NCBI GenBank assembly: GCA_020205615.1
Contig: CM035163.1
Location: forward strand, 42,108,189 to 42,172,188
Length of the DNA: 64,000 nucleotides
DNA from: Panax quinquefolius
Taxonomy: Eukaryota; Streptophyta; Magnoliopsida; Apiales; Araliaceae
Direction: 5' to 3'
Shown: in pieces, positions 55,972 to 64,000 of the stretch
Numbering within the stretch: position 1 is the first letter of the stretch
How the letters are laid out: each line of letters opens with the position of its first letter
Notes under the pieces: model-generated
Database searches by the model: none
The model's input: the letters and a program-made list of their open reading frames with translations, nothing else
Told to the model about the DNA's origin: nothing
Made by a program: the position numbers and the translations under genes

Positions 55972-58499
55972 AAACCTTTATGCGAATTATTAATTGTTTT
56001 AATTTGATATGTATATTGATATGTGTTTAGAACAATTTAATTGGGCATAATTTTATTGTATAAAATTTATTATTAAAAAAAAAAAAAAGGGCTGCGCACG
56101 GAAATCCGTGCATGATCAGCAGCAGACTTAAAAAAAAAAAAAAGTTAACAAGAAAATCACGGAATTCAAGTTAGCAGATCATGTTAAAGGAAATTAGTGG
56201 TCCTGCACGGAATTCAAGGGGCGCGGAAATCATGGCTAACATTGGCTAATGATGACATGATAAGTTAATGATTGGCATGATTGGCCAATGATGGCTAATG
56301 ATGGCCAATGATTGTTAATGATAACAGCACGGAAATCATGGCTGTAATTTTTAAGGGATACACGAAAAATAAGGAGATCAATTTTAAAAGGTTTTAAGTT
56401 GATTTTTTTAAAAAGGTTTTAAGTGGATTCCTTGATCATGTACGGTAATATAATATATATATATATTATATATAATATTTACGGTTTATATATATAATAT
56501 ATATATATATATTACGATTTATATATAATATATATATAACTTACGGTTATTATATATTATATATATGGATTCGGTTTATATTATATATATATATATAATA
56601 GTTATATATATATATTATTCTTAATTATTTTATAATTAAAATAAAAGTTTATTTTAATTTTAAAATAAAAGGTTTATTTTAATATTAAAATATAAAGTTT
56701 ATTTTAATTTTAAAATTAAATTTCATGCTAACTAATTAGAGTTGGAATTGGATTCCATAATAACTAATTGAGTTGAAATTGATTTTATTTTTCCTAAAAT
56801 AAAGGAGTTTATTTGTGAATAGGAAGTAAATCCATCTTTCCTTAAATAAAGGAGATTGTTTAGATATGAAATAAGATTTCATATTATTCAAAATAAAAGA
56901 GTTTATTTGTGAATAGGAAAGAAAATCCGTGTTTCCTTAAATAAAGGAGTTTATTTAAATATGGAATAAGATTTCATATTATTCAAAATAAAAGAGTTTA
57001 TTTGTGAATAGGAAAGAATATCCGTGTTTCCTTTAATAAAAGATTTTTTTACATGGAATTGGATTCCATAATTAATTAAAATAAAAGAGTTTATTTTAAT
57101 TAAAGATTATTTTTTTTCACGTGATTGGATTCCATAATTAATTAAAATAAAGGAGTTTATTTTGATTAAATATTTTGATTAAAATAAAATAGTTTATTTT
57201 ATTCAAAATTGGATAAATTAAAATAAAATAGTTTTATTTTGATTTAAATTTGGATTAAAATAAAGGAGTTTATTTTGATTCAAAATAGATTTTATACTAA
57301 CTAAATTTGCCCATTAAATGATATCAATATATATATTAAATGTTTATTATTCATAAGATGAATGTTATTTATTGATGCATATGGTGATGTGTATGATAAT
57401 AAATGGAATTGATTATGGACTATTGACCAATGTGATTGGATTTTATTTTAGTTGGATGCATGAATGTATGGGTTTTATTAAATGGGGTCTGCGTACCTCG
57501 TCTTCTCTAATTTTTCTTAATGTAAATTCTATTCCCCTCCTATGTACTTCCCTTGACTGCTGATCAAGGTTTCTATTTATTTTAAATAGTTTTGTAATAG
57601 GAATAGTTAGAATTAATTTTGAAAAATTGGAGATCAAGGAGCAAGGAGCGCTTGAAGACCCGCTTTTAAATGGAGCCCGGTTTAAATGTAATAGTTATAT
57701 TTAAATATTATTTCTTGCACCCCAAGGTTTGACCATTTGGTTCACTTGGTGGCTATAGTGAACCAAACTAGAATAAAAGTCCATAATCAATCCGAAGTAG
57801 AATATAGTATTCTATATGTGCATGCTTATACTATATATATATATTATATATTATGCAAACATGCTTCAGCATGTTAATTAATATAATAGTATTTTATATA
57901 TATATATATATATGTAAATGCTACCAACAAGATGAGACAAATTAATAACAAACCCCTCAATTTTTATATTAAGTCCTAAGCGTTCAAAGATATTTGGAAT
58001 ATCGAACGTCGCCTTCTAGCATGATAAAATTAATAGAGTATTAAATATTTAATATGAGTTTGTTGTGTCACCACAAGGCAAGTATTAAGTATTTAAGATG
58101 TTAATGTATCACATTTGATGCTTATAAAGAAAATTGAACAATATTGTTTTGTTGTGTCACCACAAGGATGATATTTTCTTTTTTGAATATATGGAGTGCT
58201 AGGTCGGACTTAACTTGGATAATTTTGATTCTTGATGTGCCACCACTTAATCAAAATAATCTAAGAGGCAAAATAAAAGGAGTTGCATAGTTGATGTAAT
58301 TGACAAAAGTTGTCTACCTATTTATTTATATATAGTTTGTTTGTGTCACCACAAGGCTATATACATTTGAAATGGGATCCTTATTCTCACTAGCAAATCT
58401 TTAATTAGATTTTGCGAACTATATAATTGAGGGTAATATAGTTTGAAGAAAATAGTGAGAGATACCAATTTAAAAAACAAGACCTAATTTATTTTGGTA
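55972..58499 (+). other. Element E long AT-rich leader with internal repeats
   Basis: About 2.5 kb without coding content between primer site and gag. It holds a GGCTAATGATGGCCAATGATT cluster (56233-56325), TATATA runs (56449-56610), a loose tandem series of AAAATAAAGGAGTTTATTT units (about 56640-57275), another AT run (57897-57914), and three hairpin-forming copies of TTGTGTCACCACAAGG (58063, 58152, 58341). A leader this long is unusual for copia. Confidence 0.7.
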
Positions 58500-59340
58500 A
58501 TTAATAAAAGAATGTATGTTAAAATGTTGTTAATTACAAATTTATTTACGAAATTTTACAATATCTAAAATTACTATCATCGCGAAGCATATTAGATGCT
58601 AAATTAACTGCAATAGAATTAAATGGATTGGTTAAGGAATTTGAGAATAGTTCTCATAGTGAAAAAGCTATCTTATGTCCTTAATATGTCTATCCTCGCA
58701 ATGGTTGCGCATAATGCCTCCGAGGAAGAGATTGCTACTTTTAGAAAGTGGCAAGATGATGCATACGTTAGCTCAATGTATCATGCTCAGATCTACGAAA
58801 GTAACGAGCTTCGCCACGAGATGAAACTATGGATGCTTCTACTATATTCCTACACATCAAGTAGTTGATGGTGAGGAAAGTAGGGGCCGATAGATATCAG
58901 ATATCTAAGGAGCTCTTCCGATCTAGAATGACTAATGACACTACAGTACAGACAAAAGTCCTTAACATAATCAATTTGATTGATCAATTAGGACAATGGA
59001 TTTTGTCATGGATGGAGAGTTGAGCCAAGATTTGATCTTGCACTCACTCCCGGACTCCTTTCACAATTGTTGTGAATTTTTCATATAAACAAGCTAGATA
59101 TCAGCCTCGCTAATTTGCTTAACATATTGAAAAATGTTGAGAGTCACTTTCCAACCAAGAAAGATCAAGTCTTTATGGTAGGGGCCAAAGGATCCTTCTG
59201 AAAAGAAGAACGATTCAAAGAAGGTAAAAAGAAAGGCAAAAACAAAGGATAATAAGAACAAAAGCGTCACGAATAGCAAAGGAGTTTGCTTCCACCGCAA
59301 TAAGCCCGGACACTAGAAAGAAATCATGAGAAGCATCTTG
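58500..59340 (+). pseudogene. Element E gag (broken)
   Basis: SILDAKLT (about 58590) and, after a frame change, DWLRNLRIVLIVKKLSYVLN (58626-58685) are the signature start of copia Gag (UBN2-type). EEEIATFRKWQDDAYVSSMY follows, then RYQISKELFRSRM, VQTKVLNIINLIDQLGQ, DGELSQDLILHSLPDSF, a Lys-rich region (59190-59270) and a decayed zinc knuckle GVCFHRNKPGH (59283-59315) whose second Cys is lost. At least five frame breaks. Confidence 0.85.
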
Positions 59341-59399
59341 CAGAGGCTAACCAAAGAAGCTTAGTGAAGTTTGGTTATAAATAAAAATTTGTTCATGAT

Positions 59400-61545
59400 T
59401 TAAAATAAATTTTCTTTAAGTCAAGGTTCTACTTGGGTATTGGATACCGACTTTGGTTATCATAAATATAGATTTATGAAGGACCAAGCGTAAGTAAAAG
59501 TTAAACAAGGTAAGTAATCCTATGTGTGGAAAATGAAGCAAAGGTTCACGATATTAGCCATAGAAACTTATAGTTTAGCAATGCCTACGGGCAAATCTAT
59601 TGAGTCAATAAGTTGTTATTGTATTCCAGTTCTTGTTAAAAATATTATTTCCATTTTATTGTTGGACAATGAAATCTTTGGTATTATAATTAAGAACAAT
59701 TGTTGTTCTATTTATAATAATAATGTTTTGTATGAACTGGAATATTACTTAATGGATTTTGTATACTTGACTTACGTGAAAAATATATTTTACAAATTGA
59801 ACAAACTAGTATAAGAAAAGGAGATGATCATTCAAAGAGTTGAATGTGTGTATTTGATGAAATACAAGTGTGAATTATTTGAAAGGTTCAAAGAATTCAA
59901 AAAGTGAAACAAATTGGCAAAGTATTAAGATTATTTGATTAGATCAAGGAATAAATACTTGTGCAATAAGTTTCTAGATCATCTCAAATGATTTTCTCAT
60001 AATGGACACATCCTGATACGCAATAATTGATTGATGTATCTAAAAGGAAAAATCGTACCTTGTTGGACATGGTGCGGTCCATAATGATTTTACCGACATT
60101 CCAATATCCTTCTGGGATAATGTCCTAGAAATGGCTGTATATCTACGAAAAGGTAACCTCAAAATCCAAATTTCAAAACTCCATAAAAGTTATGGACAGG
60201 GAGGATTCCTAATCTTAAGTATGTTAAGATAAGGGGTTGTCCAACTTATGTGAAACGGTTTCAAAGGATAAGCTTGGGACAATATTTGACATGTACAGAT
60301 TCGTGGGACATCCTAAAGTAAGTTTAGGGTATATGTTCTATAATCCTACTTAGCAAAAAGTGTTTGTTGCGAAACACGCTGCCTTCTAAGATAAAGGTGT
60401 TTATCATTAAAAGGGGCTAGTGGGCGGATAATAGATCTTGAAGAGTTCAAGAACCACAAAACACTATAAGTTAAATAAGAGGAACTCGTAGATAGACCTA
60501 TTGTACCACAAATCCTAATCAAATCTGAATAGTACCAAAGATACCTAGGAGGTATGGATTCATCATGGATGATGATGATGAGGTACACATCATAGAAGAT
60601 GATGATCCAGAGTTACATTCGATGAGGTAAGACTTCTAGTGTGTACAAAAGGGTCAGTGGGAGCGTCGTGAAATTTCTAGTATTATATGATGATATACTA
60701 CTATGAGGAATTACATACCAATGCTACAATCAAGAAAGATAAAGTTGTCTAAACATTCCTCCATGAATGATTTGGAAGAGTATCTTAATTGGGGATATAA
60801 ATCTATATAGATAGATTTAAGAGGATGCTCGACTTAACCCAAGGAACGTATATTCATTTGATGCTAAAGTCGTTTAGCATGGCAAACTCCAAGAGATGTC
60901 TCATGTCGATGAGCTATGGAGTGTATCTCTCCTAATAGTCCCTACAGACTTCTGAAAAGAGAGGTCGCATGAGTGACAATCATGTATGCAATGAAATATA
61001 CGAGACCTGATGTTGATCAGTCATATTCTGGAGAAGTTCACTATGAGTCAGTGAAAAACATCTTAAAGTGCTTAACCGGCACTAAGGGTGTGATCATATT
61101 CATGGTGGGTCTAAATTAAAACTAGAGGGCTTAACAGACTCAAGTTTTTTCAGACAGACCAAGATGATAGAAAAAAAATCCACTTTAGGTAAAGCGTTAT
61201 CTTGAACAGTGGTGCAGTGAATTGGAAAGGTTCTAAACAGCAAAGAGTTGCTGGTTTAGTGATAAAGACAAAGTATATAGCTATAAATGAAGCTGCAAGT
61301 TGATTGTTTGGATTAAAGTTCATTACCAGAACTAGGAATAGTTCCTAAATCTCATCTTGGATCTAAACATGTGTTGTGGCACTTTCATTTGATTATTAGA
61401 ATCATTGAAAGATGGGAAATCACTATAGAGATAGTGGACTCTCAAGAACAACATTACATATCCATTAACTAAAGCTTATCCAACAAAGCAGATAATCGCC
61501 ACTTAGAGAAGAAGAGTATAAGATAAAATGGCGATTGGCTTTAGT
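59400..61545 (+). pseudogene. Element E pol remnants: integrase, reverse transcriptase, RNase H
   Basis: Protease-like TWVLDTDFG (59430-59460) has lost its active-site context. Integrase end: NDFTDIPISFWDNVLEMAVY (60085-60143) and GCPTYVKRFQRISLGQ (60235-60285). The conserved post-integrase acidic region reads RYGFIMDDDDEVHIIEDDDP (60552-60612). RT/RNase H end: MYAMKYTRPDV (60985-61018), VKNILKCLTGTKG (61050-61090) and KLEGLTDSS (61120-61147). The copia YVDD box could not be found, and a large part of RT is missing. Non-functional. Confidence 0.8.
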
Positions 61546-61558
61546 GCAAGTGGGAGAT
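61544..61558 (+). other. Element E polypurine tract
   Basis: GTGCAAGTGGGAGAT directly before the 3' LTR start TGAAAGTAG. CAAGTGGGAGA is the usual copia plus-strand primer motif. Confidence 0.85.
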
Positions 61559-63440
61559 TGAAAGTAGTATGCACACAAGCCAATCATGTTTGATGATAAA
61601 GCATATACTTTGTAACAATCTTATTCATTTATTAATAAAAAGTATTAATTTATTAAAGGCTTTTAATTATCTATATGATGTCTTTGTTTTATAATATGTG
61701 ATAAACCCATAGTTTTAAGCAATGCTTTTAGAATAATGATGATGATCATTCTAATGAGATCTAAATTCTTAGAAAGCTTAAAACTAAAATAGTTCCCAAT
61801 CATTGGATTACTAAATTGGGGATTAGTGAATCCGGATAGATTGGTACATACGTTGCTTGCTCATTGGATGAGGATGATTGATCTCATGATCATTTGTGTG
61901 GAGACACTAAAGCAAGTATGTAGGTGCTTATTAGAGAATAAGTTCACCGAACGTGACTCGCTAAGGAATACCTAATGGAGTTTTATTTGCACATTCGATA
62001 GGAATTCACCAGTGATAGTAGTACAAGTAATCCTTGGACTTGAGATCATCATAGTATCTTATGTATGATGAGTTATACTTTGACTTATTCCTTAAGACCC
62101 TTAGGGTATATCAAAGGGTATGCTTGGGTATAATAAATTATACATGGAGATAATGTATGATCAATAAAGAATCTACCACTTCTAATAAAAGAAGAGAAAT
62201 GTCCTATGTGATTCGATAAATGACAACCCAGTAGTCCTTGGCCAAGGCTGAATGAAATTAGAAAGGAGTTTCTAATTTGCATTATTTGGAGTTGTGCATT
62301 TAAGGATCGAAATACATATAATTAAATAAAATAAGACTTGTGGTAATTCCATGTCTTATATTTAATTGGGACATTGTATGGTGGAAGGATTGAATTGTAC
62401 GGTAACTATTTACTCAAAGGTTCTTTTATGATTAATGTTGAAATCTATATTATCTGGAAAGTCGTTGATCGCTAGGGAGGCTTATCCCTATTGTAGAATA
62501 AATATTATTTATTTAAATAAATTAATTGTTTAATTTATTTATTTAAATAAGATTAGAATTGTTCTAATTGATTTATTCACAACCGGGTTTAATATGGAGA
62601 ACCTAAAGGGTCACACCATAAAAGGAAGAATAATTATTTAAGAAGTTAATGGCATAATCGTAATAATATGTTAAGTATATTTAATTTAATCTATGGTGAT
62701 AGAATAAATTAAATAGCTTAATATTTATTATTTAATATTTTAGAAATATTAAATATAAATTAATAAGAGGAGTCTTATTAATATTATTACAATTATTATT
62801 ATTTTAATTTCTAAAGAGTTTAGGAATTAATTTAATATAAGTACTCTCATTTATTCCTAATAGGATTAGGAGGGAAAATTAGTTAAAGGAGTTTAATTAA
62901 TTATCCCTAATAAGATTAGGGAGCTTAATTAATTAAAAGAATTTAATTAATTAAAATCCAATTCCTTAATTGTTAAGGTGGGTTGCCCACATCTATAAAT
63001 AAGAGGAGTCTTATTATGGGTGATATAGGTTGTTGACTTTTACAACAACATAATTCCAATTTGTTGGAGAGTACCCTTTTCTATAGAGATAGAAAACTAG
63101 GGTTTGAGCCATAACACCCCTTCTTCTTGAATCTTTATTTTTCCTTGGTGGATCACCTCTAGAGGCCAAACATATGGGTGGCTAACGTTGATCAAAGGAA
63201 GGAACCAAACCCGGTGGATTCAAGTTGAACGCGAAAAGGATTGGAGGTGAACTTGTACTTGAGGAAGCTCGATCTTCAAGGGTATGATTTTATTCTTTAT
63301 CTTTTTTGTTTAATTAATAATTGTGCATAAAGGGTGATCCGGGTTTATGGTTTGTAATTTTTTTTTTTGAACTCTGATTTTTACTCGCTTCCGCTAATTT
63401 ATGCAATTTGATTGCGCACATGAATATTACAAACCTAACA
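61559..63440 (+). mobile_element. Element E 3' LTR
   Basis: 1882 bp, colinear with 54076-55957. Differences lie mainly in short scrambled blocks between about 61850 and 62590. The last 570 bp are almost identical. Confidence 0.92.
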
Positions 63441-63445
63441 TTAAT

Positions 63446-64000
63446 ACCATCCGAGAAAAGAGAACGTGGTAGCTGACGCGTTGAGTAGAAGATCGTATGC
63501 GGGTATGAGTGCGATATTGTTGACCACAAAGACCCATTTTGTATAACTTACAAATGATAGAGATAGAGTTAAAGACTCTTGGAACCCACGTGATGATATA
63601 CGAGTAGAATCGACTTTAATCGATAAAGTTAAAGCCGCTCAAGATTCACACTCGGAGCTGATGAATATAAAGAAGAAGGTGCAAGAAGGCGTTATTCCAA
63701 AAATAAGAGTCGATGAAGAGAAGAAATCTCAACCCTCGATTTGTTGGTCCATTTGACATTCTCGATCGAGTAGGAACTGTGGCATATAGACCCGCTTTAC
63801 TGCCAAGTATGTCTCATATTCATAACGTTTTTCACATATCCATGCTACGTAAATATGTGAAAGACCCGAACCACATTATTGAGTTAGAACCAAACGAGAT
63901 AGCCGAAGATTTAACGTACGAGGAGGTACCTGTCAAGATCTTGAATAGGAAAGAACATATTCTACGCACAAAGATTATACCACAAATCAAAGTTTTGTGG
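63446..64000 (+). pseudogene. Element D pol, right part, integrase deleted
   Basis: It resumes the RNase H end ([20 protein letters not shown], 63447-63506), then RIESTLIDKVKAAQ- and KKKVQEGVI-like sequence (63605-63690). At RVDEEKKSQPS (about 63710-63735) it jumps directly to FVGPFDILDRVGTVAYRPAL (from about 63742, in a shifted frame), MSHIHNVFHISMLRKYVKDP, NHIIELEPNEIAEDLTYEEV and KIIPQIKVLW at the window edge. The integrase core is missing, with the same junction as in element C. Confidence 0.85.

Larger units (their letters stand above)
54076..63440 (+). mobile_element. Element E: Ty1/copia retrotransposon, two LTRs, TSD ttaat, 9365 bp
   Basis: The LTRs at 54076-55957 and 61559-63440 begin TGAAAGTAGTATGCACAC and end TACAAACCTAACA. 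They are flanked by ttaat (54071-54075, 63441-63445). Plus orientation, shown by the primer site, gag upstream of pol, and the polypurine tract. The order gag, integrase, RT, RNase H is that of copia elements. All coding is heavily broken, although the LTRs remain very similar over long stretches (last 570 bp nearly identical). Inserted in the RNase H region of element D. Confidence 0.93.

Noticed and set aside
59524..59814. 96-codon frame in the copia interior as a new gene
   Set aside because: AT-rich remnant between gag and integrase of element E. Partial copia-like wording but no intact domain.

Overview
The window is plant nuclear repeat DNA, most likely from a eudicot. It is AT-rich, has no intact host gene, and consists of LTR retrotransposons and one DNA transposon inserted into one another. 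The plant assignment rests on plant-type Ty3/gypsy, Athila-like and Ty1/copia elements, initiator-tRNA-Met primer sites, a CACTA transposon, and exon fragments of plant housekeeping genes. I cannot name the species. No protein-coding gene looks functional; every reading frame of note is a broken retroelement or captured-exon remnant.

Layout, outermost to innermost, from target-site duplications (TSDs) and interrupted reading frames. (1) Element D, a Ty3/gypsy chromovirus-like (Tekay/Del-like) element on the plus strand, forms the right side: partial LTR 49583-51304, then gag/protease/RNase H to 54075, resuming at 63446-64000. (2) A Ty1/copia element (54076-63440, TSD ttaat, two 1882-bp LTRs) sits inside D. 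(3) An Athila-like Ty3/gypsy element sits inside the LTR of D. Its integrase C-terminus is at 7002-7601, its extra 3' ORF is split over 31692-31976, about 38900-39233 and 46456-46918, and its 3' LTR is 48128-49582. (4) The Athila-like element was in turn hit by a large LTR ending at 7001 (itself carrying two more LTRs, one a complete solo LTR at 1977-5772, TSD attat), by a CACTA transposon (8472-31657, TSD gga), by an opposing pair of Tekay-like fragments (31977 to about 38890), and by element C (39234-46450, TSD ttgcc). (5) The CACTA element itself holds a two-LTR element A (11406-21500) and a solo LTR (23202-25763, TSD ttaat).

The most interesting content is the CACTA element. Without its nested insertions it is about 10.5 kb. 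It shows no transposase but carries, all on the minus strand, exon fragments that I read as Pumilio, a GH31 sulfoquinovosidase-like alpha-glucosidase, a Pro/Ser linker exon (possibly X8 family), a glycerophosphodiester phosphodiesterase and OEP37. Many splice sites are still recognisable. This is the pattern of a gene-capturing (Pack-type) CACTA transposon.

Element A is the only Ty3/gypsy copy here with all pol domains (gag, protease, RT, RNase H, integrase, chromodomain-like tail), though it is broken by stops. Elements B, C and D share an unexplained segment of about 150 bp, which replaces the reverse transcriptase core in B and D. C and D also share the same integrase deletion junction. 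They therefore look like members of one non-autonomous lineage that would have needed an A-like helper. Their LTR leaders hold arrays of short hairpins with compensatory base changes and of a TACTATTCAC motif, neither explained by coding content.
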